Source: Desulfatibacillum aliphaticivorans DSM 15576 (GTDB taxonomy: Bacteria; Desulfobacterota; Desulfobacteria; Desulfobacterales; Desulfatibacillaceae). Taken from it: 64,000 nucleotides of DNA. The position numbers and the translations under genes are program-made. The notes below the pieces were generated by a model that made no database searches, was not told the origin of the DNA, and worked only from the letters and a program-made list of their open reading frames with translations. The stretch lies in the NCBI RefSeq assembly GCF_000429905.1, contig NZ_AUCT01000025.1:47457-111456 (forward strand), in the 5' to 3' direction. Positions 43,313 through 52,289 of this stretch are shown one piece after another (positions within the stretch are counted from its first letter, which is position 1; the number at the start of each line of letters is the position of its first letter).

Positions 43313-45160
43313 TTATTCTTCTTCTTCCCCGTTGTCGTCATTTTGCGCCTGAATCTTGGCGGCTCTCTGGAAGGCTTCGCCCAGAGCGGAAGAGGCGGGC
43401 TTATTGCTGGCCATATACTCGTTGAAGTAACCTTCCTGCTCGTCTTCTTCCAGACGTTTGATGGACAGGCCGATGCGCCTTTCCTTGGGATTGATGTTGA
43501 CCACAACCGTTTCCACGGTGTCGCCCACGTTGAACTGTCCCACGGGGGTCTTGACCTTTTCCTTGGCGACCTCGGAAACATGGACAAGGCCTTCGATGCC
43601 TTCTTCCAGTTCCACAAAGATGCCGAAATCGGTTACGCTGGTGATGAGGCCGTTGACCTTGGTTCCCACCTGGTAGCGTTCGGAAATGGTTTCCCACGGA
43701 TCGGGCTCAAGCTGTTTGATGCCCAGGGAGAATCTTTCGTTCTCGCGGTCGATGTGCAGGACGATGGCGCGGACTTCGTCGCCTTTCTTGTACACGTCGC
43801 CAGGATGGTTGATGCGCTTGGTCCAGGAGATGTCGGAGATATGAACCAGACCGTCGATGCCTTCGTCGATGCCGATGAACATACCGAAGTCGGTGATGTT
43901 CTTGATGCGGCCCTCGATGGTGGTGCCGATGGGGTATTTTTCGCCGATAACGTCCCACGGATTGGGGGCGACCTGTTTCATGCCCAGGGAAACCCTGCGG
44001 TTGCTGGGTTTGATGTCCAGCACCACGGCTTCCAGGTCATCGCCCACGGAGACCACCTTTGAAGGATGGCGTATCTTGCGGGTCCAGGACATTTCGGACA
44101 CGTGAATCAGGCCTTCGATGCCTTCTTCCAGTTCCACAAAGGCGCCGTAATCGGTCAGGCTGACAACCTTGCCGCTTACGCGTTCGCCGACCGGGTAACG
44201 GTCGGAAGCGGTCGTCCAGGGATCTTCCTTGAGCTGTTTCATGCCCAGGGAGACTCTTTCGCGTTCCAGGTCCAGGTCCAGCACCTTGACGGTGATGGTT
44301 TGGCCTACGCCGAACAGCTCGGAGGGATGCTTGACGCGGCCCCAGGAGATGTCGGTGATGTGAAGCAGACCGTCGATGCCGCCAAGATCCACGAATACGC
44401 CGTATTCGGTGATGTTCTTGACAACGCCTTCCACGACTTTGCCCTCGTGGATGTTCTGCAGCGTGCTGGAGCGTTGTTCTTCTCTTTCCTTTTCCAGGAT
44501 GACCCGGCGGGAAAGGACGATATTGCTCCGCTTTCTATTGTATTTCAACACCTTGAAAGTGAAAACCTTGCCAACCATGGAATCCAGGTCGCGCACCGGC
44601 CTCAGGTCCACCTGAGATCCGGGCAGGAAGGCGGGCACTCCGATATCCACGGAAAAGCCGCCCTTGACCCGATGGGTGATGGTTCCTTCCACGATGCCTT
44701 CTTCTTCGTAAGCGACCTTGATCTCTTCCCAAACTTTGATCTTGGAGGCTTTTTCTTTGGAAACCATGACGCCTTCGTCTTCACTGTCCAGGCGTTCCAC
44801 CATGACTTCCACTTCATCACCGATTTCGGCGGCCACTGTGCCGTCCGGTTCTATGAACTCACGGATCGGTATCAATCCCTCGGATTTGTATCCGATGTCC
44901 ACCAGCACATAATCCTTGTCGATCTGGATAATTTTGCCAGTTACGACCTCGCCTTCCTCAAAGCGCTTGAAGCTCTCCTCGTAGAGCGCCATGAAGTTCT
45001 CTTCGTCCTCCATCATCTCGTCCATGTCCATGTCGTCGTCCATCTCGTCGTTTTCCATGGCGTCGGTTTCGGGATTCTGGGTTTCCGAAGCGGTCTGTTC
45101 CTCTTGCTCGGTGACGTCAGTTTGTTGTTCTTCAGTTACTTGGTTTTGTTGTTCGTCCAT
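43313..45160 (-). CDS. rpsA: 30S ribosomal protein S1 with an acidic N-terminal extension
   Basis: 615 residues with six S1 RNA-binding domains from about residue 75 to 585, the later ones showing the repeated FVELEEGIEGLVHVSE pattern. The first ~70 residues are an Asp/Glu/Gln/Met-rich disordered segment (DDDMDMDEMMEDEENF) absent from E. coli S1. S1 binds mRNA on the 30S subunit. It is downstream of cmk, a frequent arrangement. Confidence 0.95.
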   Translation of the reverse strand: MDEQQNQVTEEQQTDVTEQEEQTASETQNPETDAMENDEMDDDMDMDEMMEDEENFMALYEESFKRFEEGEVVTGKIIQIDKDYVLVDIGYKSEGLIPIREFIEPDGTVAAEIGDEVEVMVERLDSEDEGVMVSKEKASKIKVWEEIKVAYEEEGIVEGTITHRVKGGFSVDIGVPAFLPGSQVDLRPVRDLDSMVGKVFTFKVLKYNRKRSNIVLSRRVILEKEREEQRSSTLQNIHEGKVVEGVVKNITEYGVFVDLGGIDGLLHITDISWGRVKHPSELFGVGQTITVKVLDLDLERERVSLGMKQLKEDPWTTASDRYPVGERVSGKVVSLTDYGAFVELEEGIEGLIHVSEMSWTRKIRHPSKVVSVGDDLEAVVLDIKPSNRRVSLGMKQVAPNPWDVIGEKYPIGTTIEGRIKNITDFGMFIGIDEGIDGLVHISDISWTKRINHPGDVYKKGDEVRAIVLHIDRENERFSLGIKQLEPDPWETISERYQVGTKVNGLITSVTDFGIFVELEEGIEGLVHVSEVAKEKVKTPVGQFNVGDTVETVVVNINPKERRIGLSIKRLEEDEQEGYFNEYMASNKPASSALGEAFQRAAKIQAQNDDNGEEEE

Positions 45161-45356
45161 TAAAGATCCTTACCCCCTGTTACGGTAAATTTGCCTCATT
45201 CCACAACCGGACGCAGAATGAGGCGTCGAAGTTGGATGCATAACAGATGAAAAGACAAAAAACAACGCTATTTTTAGGCTTTTTCAACTCTTAACTTTAA
45301 GTTAATGCGCTCCAAAAATCCGCCCCTTCGCCTTAAATACACCCAACTATTTAATT

Positions 45357-46028
45357 TTATTTCAATTTCTTTTTCACCCAATCCAGGATGACCCAGACCG
45401 CCTCCTCAATATTTAATTGCGAACTGTCCACTAAAATCGCGTCTTCCGCTGGTTTTAAGGGGGCTACGGCCCTGCTTGAGTCGTCCTTGTCCCTTTTTTC
45501 CATGTCCTTGGCCACGTCTTCCTCGGTCACGGCCAGGCCTTTTTCCAGGAGTTCCTGGTGGCGGCGGCGGGCCCGGATATTGGGATCTGCGTGCAAAAAG
45601 AACTTGGCTTCAGCGTTGGGAAAGACAACGGTTCCCATGTCGCGGCCTTCAAAAACGGCGCCGCCTTTTTCTCCAAACTCCCTCTGAATGCCCAAAAGCC
45701 ATTCCCTGACCAAGGGTCGAGCGGACACGGCTGAGGAGGTCATTGAAATCTCGGGGGTGCGAAGTTTATCTGTAATATCCTCTCCATTGGCGATGACCCG
45801 GGTTTTATCTTCTTCGGGAATCAGGGAAAGTTCCAACTCCTTGCACACGGCGGCCAGGGCTTCGTCGTCATTGGGGTCTACGCCCTTTTGGTTGACGATC
45901 ACGGCCAGGCCTCTGTACAAGGCGCCCGTATCCACATAGGTATAGCCCAATTCCAGCGCAACCGCCCTGCTTACGGTGGTTTTTCCCGCGCCCGCAGGCC
46001 CGTCAATAGTGACTAATATTTTTTTCAT
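45357..46028 (-). CDS. cmk: Cytidylate kinase
   Basis: 223 residues; phosphorylates CMP/dCMP. P-loop GPAGAGKTTVSRA at residues 10-22, YVDTGALYRG, and the ARRRHQELLEKG lid region. It starts 24 bases after hisC and is followed by rpsA, so hisC-cmk-rpsA probably form one unit. Confidence 0.96.
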   Translation of the reverse strand: MKKILVTIDGPAGAGKTTVSRAVALELGYTYVDTGALYRGLAVIVNQKGVDPNDDEALAAVCKELELSLIPEEDKTRVIANGEDITDKLRTPEISMTSSAVSARPLVREWLLGIQREFGEKGGAVFEGRDMGTVVFPNAEAKFFLHADPNIRARRRHQELLEKGLAVTEEDVAKDMEKRDKDDSSRAVAPLKPAEDAILVDSSQLNIEEAVWVILDWVKKKLK

Positions 46029-46052
46029 ATCGCCCCCCTGGCGGTTTCAAGG

Positions 46053-47150
46053 TTAAGAACCGGTCATTACGTCTTTCAAGGCTTTTACAAAACGTTCGTT
46101 TTCCTGGGGAAGCCCCACGGTTACGCGAATGTGATTATCAAAGCCGTAAGATCCCAAAGGCCGGATGATAACGCCCTTATACAACAAGGCTTCGTAGACG
46201 GCCTTGGCGTCCCGCTTCAAGTCGATCATAAAAAAATTGGTCTGCGTGGGATAGCAGACAACGTCCATCTCTTTTAAAGCGTCAAACAAGTAATCCAGGC
46301 CATTGTGCACGGTTTCCAGCGTTTTTTCAACAAATTCCGAGTCGCTGAGCGCCGCCAGGGCCGCAACCTGCGCCGGAATGTTAATGTTGAAGGGAGGACG
46401 AATCCGATTCAACATCTGGGACGCGTGCTCCGGCATGACCCCGAACCCGATTCTCAGGCCGGCCAGGCCGTACAGCTTGGAAAAGGTTCGCAGGGTGACC
46501 ACGGTGTGGTCGCCGTTCAAATAATCCAGGCCGATGACCGCTTCGTGATCCCGGTTGAACTCGATATAGGCTTCGTCCATGACAATCAGAATGGAAGGGT
46601 CCACTTTTTCCAGAAAAGGCTCGAACTCCTCTTTTGTAATCACCGTGCCGCTGGGATTCTGGGGGGAGTTAAGAAAAATGATCTTCGTTTTGTCCGTAAC
46701 GGCTTTTTCCAGAGCGTCGAAATCATGCCTGTAATCCTGGGTCAGGGGGATTTTCACGGCCCTGGCGCCCTGGGCCAAGGCGGAAATGGAATACATCATG
46801 AACGAAGGCTCGGTCATGAGGGCTTCGTCGCCGGCGTTCAAGTACACCTTGGCCAGCATGTCGATGACTTCGTCGGAGCCGTTGCCCAATACGATTTGAC
46901 TGGTCTGGCAGCCCATCTTGGAAGCGATGCTCTCCATAAGCTCCGGGGCTGCGCCGTCCGGGTATCTGTGCAGGTTCGTCAGTGCATGCTTCACCGCCTC
47001 CATGGCTTTGGGAGAAGGTCCATGGGGATTTTCATTGGACGCCAGCTTGATGGAATCCTTGATTCCGTATTCCCTCTCCAGTTCCTCCATGGGCTTTCCC
47101 GGAACATAAGGCGGGATGATATTGAAATATTCAGGGGCGGTGGGTTTCAT
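46053..47150 (-). CDS. hisC: Histidinol-phosphate aminotransferase
   Basis: 365 residues, fold-type I PLP enzyme of histidine synthesis. Signatures: KLASNENPHGPSPKA, GNGSDEVIDML, NSPQNPSGT, MDEAYIEF, and TLRTFSKLYGLAGLRIGFG with the PLP Lys. The start at 47150 has GGAGG five bases upstream. Some homologues use aromatic amino acids, so strict specificity is assumed, not shown. Confidence 0.93.
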   Translation of the reverse strand: MKPTAPEYFNIIPPYVPGKPMEELEREYGIKDSIKLASNENPHGPSPKAMEAVKHALTNLHRYPDGAAPELMESIASKMGCQTSQIVLGNGSDEVIDMLAKVYLNAGDEALMTEPSFMMYSISALAQGARAVKIPLTQDYRHDFDALEKAVTDKTKIIFLNSPQNPSGTVITKEEFEPFLEKVDPSILIVMDEAYIEFNRDHEAVIGLDYLNGDHTVVTLRTFSKLYGLAGLRIGFGVMPEHASQMLNRIRPPFNINIPAQVAALAALSDSEFVEKTLETVHNGLDYLFDALKEMDVVCYPTQTNFFMIDLKRDAKAVYEALLYKGVIIRPLGSYGFDNHIRVTVGLPQENERFVKALKDVMTGS

Positions 47151-47307
47151 ATTTACCTCCAAATTACACCGTATTTTTCACCATACACATCATGGCGGGC
47201 CGAAAAAGTAAAGGGAGCAGAGTCCATAACAGATGAAAATTGCGGGATCAACAAAGAAAAGACGCGCCGCAGCTTCATCATAAAAAATCTTGAAAGCAGG
47301 GATTCAA

Positions 47308-47481
47308 TCATCTCATGCCAAGTTTTTTCATTCTGTTATAGAGGCTTGCCCGCTTCATGCCCAATATTTCGGCCGCTCCCCCCTGCCCTGAAATTTTTCC
47401 GTTGGTTTTTTCGAGAATGTACGAAATATACCGGAGCTGGGAGTTTTCCGGCGTCCGCCTTTTGAAGCAGCCCCTTGCACA
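47308..47481 (-). pseudogene. Remnant of a sigma-54 activator (C-terminal Fis-type HTH only)
   Basis: 58 codons without a start read as an NtrC-class C-terminus: LRYISYILEKTNGKISG, AAEILGMKRASLYNRMKKL, then a stop. The AAA+ and receiver parts are gone and an in-frame stop lies just upstream. It sits between hisC and the NamZ-like gene. The rest of 47151-47595 has no other gene. Confidence 0.7.
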
Positions 47482-47595
47482 TCACATCAGGCCCTAAGCC
47501 TTGATCGCCTATCAACGCCGTGGTATTGTGGCAGAATAGTCTGTTAACATGGCCTTCAATGGCATTTCTTCTATTTGCAAAGGATCTGACCTAAC

Positions 47596-48765
47596 ATGCT
47601 CGTCAATACCGGCCTGGATAATCTGCTGGAATCTCCGCCCGATTGGATCAAAGGCAAACGACTGGGGCTGCTGCTTAACCCGGCCTCCGTGGACCGGGGG
47701 CTTACCGGAGCCCAGGTCGTCATAGACAGGCGGTTTCCCGGGCAACTGACCGCCCTGTTCTCCCCCCAGCACGGATTTCACGCAGCCAAGCAGGATAACA
47801 TGATCGAGTCGGATCACATGAAAGATCCCGACCTGGGCGTCCCCATATACAGCCTGTACAGCGAAACCCGCATTCCCACGGAGGAGATGTTCGACGGCAT
47901 CGACGTTCTTCTCATTGACATCCAGGACGTGGGAACGCGCGTTTATACCTTCATGTATAGCATGAGCTATTGCATGGAAGTCGCCAAAAAAACAAATAAA
48001 ACAACCTGTATAATGGACAGGCCCAACCCCATCGGCGGAGAGGCGGTGGAGGGGAATATCCTCCGGGGGAACTGCACATCCTTTGTGGGAAGATACCCTA
48101 TTCCCATGCGCCACGGCCTGACAATGGCCGAATTGGCAAGGCTCTTTAACGATGAATTCGGCATTGGATGCGATCTGCAAGTCATCCCCATGACCGGCTG
48201 GAAGCGATCCATGTATTACGAGGAGACCACGCTCTCCTGGATTCCGCCCTCCCCTAACCTGCCCATTGTGGATTCCGCCGTGGTCTATCCCGGCCAGGTC
48301 ATCCTGGAGGGAACCAACGTCTCCGAAGGACGAGGAACCACCCGGCCCTTCGAGGTTTTCGGGGCGCCTTATATCGACCCCAAAGAGGTCATGGAAGTGT
48401 TGCGTCCAAAGGGCGTTCCGGGCGCCATCCTTCGGCCCATGGCTTTTGAACCTCTTTTCAATAAATGGGCCGGAGAGCTTTGCCGGGGATTTCAGATCCA
48501 CGTGACGGACAGGAGGACATTTCAACCCTATTTGACCTCGTTGCGGCTGATTTCCGCTTTGATCAAATTATACCCCGACGATTTCAAATGGAAGCAGCCG
48601 CCCTATGAATACGAATACGAACGCCTGCCCATGGACCTGATCCTGGGCGATAAGGAAATTCGGGAAGCCCTGGAAAACGGCGCATCCCCCTTTGAACTGG
48701 AAGAGGCCTGGCAAGACGAACTGGACGCCTTTATCAAGACCGCATCCAAATATCATCTTTACTAA
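47596..48765 (+). CDS. DUF1343 / NamZ-like exo-beta-N-acetylmuramidase family
   Basis: 389 residues. Family segments: KGKRLGLLLNPASV, LTALFSPQHGF, LLIDIQDVGTRVYTF, DRPNPIGGEAVEGN, PMRHGLTMAELA, EGTNVSEGRGTTRPFE. Characterised NamZ removes MurNAc from the non-reducing end of glycan pieces during cell-wall recycling. Most members are exported, but no signal peptide is visible here, suggesting a cytosolic role on imported muropeptides. It is followed after 15 bases by the RNase H-like gene. Confidence 0.87.
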   Translation: MLVNTGLDNLLESPPDWIKGKRLGLLLNPASVDRGLTGAQVVIDRRFPGQLTALFSPQHGFHAAKQDNMIESDHMKDPDLGVPIYSLYSETRIPTEEMFDGIDVLLIDIQDVGTRVYTFMYSMSYCMEVAKKTNKTTCIMDRPNPIGGEAVEGNILRGNCTSFVGRYPIPMRHGLTMAELARLFNDEFGIGCDLQVIPMTGWKRSMYYEETTLSWIPPSPNLPIVDSAVVYPGQVILEGTNVSEGRGTTRPFEVFGAPYIDPKEVMEVLRPKGVPGAILRPMAFEPLFNKWAGELCRGFQIHVTDRRTFQPYLTSLRLISALIKLYPDDFKWKQPPYEYEYERLPMDLILGDKEIREALENGASPFELEEAWQDELDAFIKTASKYHLY

Positions 48766-48780
48766 AGTAAAAGGAAACCC

Positions 48781-49458
48781 ATGGCGGAAACGGATGGCAA
48801 ATGGGTCAGAATGGCCCTTAAAAACAGCAAGGTATGGGCCGAGTCGGACGGCAAGGGGAATTTTGTCGTCAATAACGGCAAGGTGAAAATCAAGTACAAG
48901 CTGGATCAGGAGCAGGAATACACCGCCCGGGTGGACAACCTGGCGCCCGTGGAAACCCTGATAAATAAGCCTAAAACCGCCCCCAAGGCTTCGGCTTCCA
49001 AAAAGATTCCCAAATACGTGGCCGAAGAAACGCCCGACCTGCCGGAAAACGCGATCATCGCCTATACGGACGGCGCGTCCTCACACAATCCCGGCCCGGC
49101 CGGACTAGGCGTGCTGCTCAAATACAAAGGGCATGCCAAGGAAATCAGCCAGTACATAGGAGAAACCACCAATAACGTGGCCGAACTCTCGGCCATCCTG
49201 GTCGCCCTCCAAAACATCAAGAAAAGAGAATTGCCAGTCAGGATCTTCACGGACAGCAAGTATTCTTTCGGCGTGCTTTTTCAAGGCTGGAAAGCCAAAG
49301 CCAACGTGGAGCTAATAGCCAAAATTCAAAATGAAATCAGCAAATTCAGGGATATTAAATGCTACTGGGTCAAGGGCCACGCCAACAATCCGTACAATGA
49401 AATCGCCGACAAGCTGGCCACCGACGCCATTAAAAACCACCAAAACGGGACTGATTAA
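48781..49458 (+). CDS. RNase HI-like protein with an N-terminal extension
   Basis: 225 residues. The C-terminal ~150 are an RNase H fold with the four acidic residues in place: YTDGASSHNPGP, NVAELSA, FTDSKY, NEIADKLA. The first ~75 residues form a separate basic, beta-looking segment ending in an Ala/Lys/Pro linker. It does not look like the usual RNase H hybrid-binding domain. The enzyme would cut RNA in RNA-DNA hybrids. AAGGAAA precedes the ATG. Confidence 0.85.
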   Translation: MAETDGKWVRMALKNSKVWAESDGKGNFVVNNGKVKIKYKLDQEQEYTARVDNLAPVETLINKPKTAPKASASKKIPKYVAEETPDLPENAIIAYTDGASSHNPGPAGLGVLLKYKGHAKEISQYIGETTNNVAELSAILVALQNIKKRELPVRIFTDSKYSFGVLFQGWKAKANVELIAKIQNEISKFRDIKCYWVKGHANNPYNEIADKLATDAIKNHQNGTD

Positions 49459-49479
49459 CTGCGGAACTGCAAAAAAATA

Positions 49480-49515
49480 CTGCCTCCGGCGGCAAACTTT
49501 TAAAAAAGTTTGATC
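49480..49515 (+). terminator. Terminator within a dispersed repeat
   Basis: CCTCCGGCGGCAAAC is followed by CAAACTTTT/AAAAAGTTTG. A related block occurs at 63194-63262, downstream of the nucleoside transporter gene. It is likely a recurring terminator-associated repeat of this genome. Confidence 0.6.
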
Positions 49516-49545
49516 AAAACTTAAATAGGGCGCTTCGCGCGAAGA

Positions 49546-51459
49546 CTATTTATATAAGTCTTTAATTTCCTTTTCGAAATTTTTCATAACCACGTTGCGT
49601 TTGATTTTCAGCGTGGGGGTGACTTCGCCGGTTAGCTCGGTCAGCCTGCGTTTGGAAATGGTGTATTTTTTGATGGTTTCGTATTCTTCGAGCTGAAAAT
49701 TAGCCAGTTTGATTTCCTCGTCGACCATTTCCTTGAGCTTGGCGTTCCTGATGAAATCCTCGCCGACTTTTACGCAGACCGGGGCGGCGCCCAGGTCGGC
49801 GAAAGCCAGGGCGTCCTTGTCATACTCAATGCCGTTGGCGTTAAAATACTCTATGAAGGCGTCAAAATCGGGAATGACGATGGCTGCCACATATTTGCGG
49901 TTATCGCCCACGGGAACCACGGTGTCGATGTATCGGGACAGGGAAAAACAGCTTTCGATTTTGGCGGAAGGCACGTTTTTGCCGGTGTCCAGAACCATGA
50001 GGCCTTTTTTCCGGTCCACGATTTTCAGGTATCCGTCGGCCTGTTCCTCCACGATGTCGCCGGTGTGGTAAAATCCGTCTTCGGTGAAAGCCTCTTTGGT
50101 GGCCTCGGGGTTATTCCAATATTCCAGCATGTTATTGGGACCTTTGACCAGCCATTCCCCGTCCGGGGCGATGCGGCCTTCCACGCCCGGCGCCAGGCAG
50201 CCCACGCTGCCGGGCAGGACCTTGTTGGGGCGGTTCAGGTTGACCGTGTTGCAGGTTTCGGTGGCGCCGTATCCCTCGTAAATCCGGATGCCCATGGCCA
50301 TGAATACCTTGCAGAGGTCGGCCGGCAAGGCGCCGGCCGCGGAAAAGGCGAAGCGGAACCGTCCTCCCAGCTTCTCCCGCACTTTGGAAAACAGGATTTT
50401 ATCCACCAACTGATATTGCATGCGCAGCAAAGGGCCTATGCCTGAGGTCAGGTCGGCCTCTTCGGACATGTCCACGAATCCGTTTTCGTCCGACCGGGCG
50501 TCCACCACCTTTTTCCCGACTTTCAGGGCGTAGTTGAAAATGGCTTTTTTCAGGAAAGATTCGGAGGCGGCGGCGGACAAAGCCATGAAAATGCGCTCGT
50601 AAATGCGAGGCACGGACATGAACATGGTGGGCTTGAAGACCTGAAGGTCTTCCACCATGGTCTTTGGAGACGAATAAGCCAGGGTAATGGCGCCGTGCAT
50701 GGCGACTCCGTGGCCGCATTCCCTTTCGTAGGTATGGGAAAGGGGCAGAAAGGACAGCATGACATCGTCGGGCTTCATGAACCCAATGGGCTCCATGTCC
50801 CGGCGGCAGGCTGCGTTGATGCTGGCGTGCGTGTGCACCGCTCCCTTGGGCTTGCCGGTGGTTCCGGAGGTGTACACGATGGTCATGGGATCGTCCAGAG
50901 CCACGGACTTCCAACGGTTGGAAAAGGCCTTGGGCTCCTTGGCCCTCAAATTTGAGCCTAAAGAGCAAAGGGCGTTGAAATCCAAAATCCGGGGATCATC
51001 CCCGCCGACCTCCCCTTGCAGCACAATCACCTTTTCCAGGGAAGGCATGTCCGCCCAGGCTTCCAGGGCCTTAGCCAGGTTGAGGCCGTCCTGCACGTAC
51101 AGGACCTTGGCGCCGGAATCCCTTATAATATATGTAAGTTCGTCTTTGGACAACGTGGGATACACGCAGACGGTCATGGCGCCTGCGCATAGGATGGAGT
51201 AATCCGCCTGCATCCACTCGGGACAGGTATGAGCCATGAGGGCCACCCTGTCGCCTTTTTCCACCCCGATCTCAATGAGCCCGCAGCTTGCTTCTTCTAT
51301 GATGCGGCCCAACTGAAAATAGGTCAGGGTCTGATGGGTGCCTGACTCGGTTTTCCACCACTGAGCCCGGCGTTCTCCAAACTGGGTGACGTTGCGATGC
51401 AGCAACTCCGGAAAGGTTTGCGTTGTGATGTACCACTTGTCCTGGGAGATGTTTTCCAT
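49546..51459 (-). CDS. Long-chain fatty-acid-CoA ligase (FadD/FACL type)
   Basis: 637 residues. Motifs: IVYTSGTTGKPKGAVHTH (phosphate loop), FLPLSHTYER, YEGYGATETCN, KGPNNMLEYWNNPE, TGDIVEEQADGYLKIVDRKK and TPTLKIKRNVV at the C-terminus. This FACL subgroup activates long-chain fatty acids. The ATG at 51459 matches the family N-terminus and has AGGAAGG upstream; the frame is open further. Downstream neighbours are unrelated. Confidence 0.92.
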   Translation of the reverse strand: MENISQDKWYITTQTFPELLHRNVTQFGERRAQWWKTESGTHQTLTYFQLGRIIEEASCGLIEIGVEKGDRVALMAHTCPEWMQADYSILCAGAMTVCVYPTLSKDELTYIIRDSGAKVLYVQDGLNLAKALEAWADMPSLEKVIVLQGEVGGDDPRILDFNALCSLGSNLRAKEPKAFSNRWKSVALDDPMTIVYTSGTTGKPKGAVHTHASINAACRRDMEPIGFMKPDDVMLSFLPLSHTYERECGHGVAMHGAITLAYSSPKTMVEDLQVFKPTMFMSVPRIYERIFMALSAAASESFLKKAIFNYALKVGKKVVDARSDENGFVDMSEEADLTSGIGPLLRMQYQLVDKILFSKVREKLGGRFRFAFSAAGALPADLCKVFMAMGIRIYEGYGATETCNTVNLNRPNKVLPGSVGCLAPGVEGRIAPDGEWLVKGPNNMLEYWNNPEATKEAFTEDGFYHTGDIVEEQADGYLKIVDRKKGLMVLDTGKNVPSAKIESCFSLSRYIDTVVPVGDNRKYVAAIVIPDFDAFIEYFNANGIEYDKDALAFADLGAAPVCVKVGEDFIRNAKLKEMVDEEIKLANFQLEEYETIKKYTISKRRLTELTGEVTPTLKIKRNVVMKNFEKEIKDLYK

Positions 51460-52289
51460 GGTTGACGGCCTTCCTGATTTCCTTCTATTATTTCTGTCTC
51501 CTTGGCGGCGCCTGCCGGATTTCCAAGAATCCGACCCATAGGGAATAGACTTCTTACAAAAAGGATGCAAGCATAATTCCAATTTTTACTAAACCCCTTC
51601 CAGGCAATCAGCCGGAAAATCAAAGAACATAAAGGACCAGACCGCCAAATTTTGAAAAAATTATTCCCAAATAGGACGGCTGATTAAACGGACCGTGTTA
51701 CAGTTTTAGGGAGCCGCTGTAGTCATAGGCCCCTAAAAAATCCTCTCGGCGTCCGGTAAAGAGTAAAAAAATACGCAAATTTATGGAAACTATTTGAAAT
51801 TGGATCAACGGCTCGTTCTACGCTAAACAAGCGTTCGTCAAAGAAAATCCGCCTTCGATAAAACATATAATTTACTAAATATTTCAAGTGATAATAAGAA
51901 ATCCCTCTGCGCACGCTTATAGATCCCTTGGTGTTTTAATGGAGCTGGATAATATGCGGCTCCAATCTTATCAATATATATATAGAAGATAAAATTTACA
52001 ATAAAATTAGATTTATAGAATACTTTATATGGAATTATATCAGACTTTCCGAAAAGTATTGACATATACAACTTAATTGTGTTTTTTAATACTCAGAATT
52101 TGCCTTTGTAGCCAAAAGCAGATTTTCTCTTTCGAAGTAATTACTGGTTCAAATTTGTGTTTGCATGTCAGGACGCCCAAAATATGTTGTCGCGTCACAG
52201 CAGCCAGTTCACCGGTGATGCGTTTCGAAGTAATGCCTTATTACAACATATTTAATGTACACGATCCCGTGTAAAGGGGGGGCGTTCCC
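51460..52289. other. Long A+T-rich non-coding gap
   Basis: 830 bases with no convincing gene, noticeably richer in A+T than its neighbours. A distant perfect 9-bp inverted repeat (AATCAGCCG 51606-51614, CGGCTGATT 51677-51685) is present. A TTGACA at 52059-52064 lacks a good -10 at normal spacing. It must hold the fadD-like and chemoreceptor promoters. Confidence 0.5.

Noticed and set aside
44066..45163. 365-codon open frame antisense to rpsA
   Set aside because: Composition (Asp/His/Phe-rich) is that of a reverse-strand shadow; rpsA with six S1 domains explains the region.
46305..47465. 386-codon open frame antisense to hisC
   Set aside because: Shadow of hisC. Its right end also crosses the sigma-54 regulator remnant, showing it follows base composition and not a gene.
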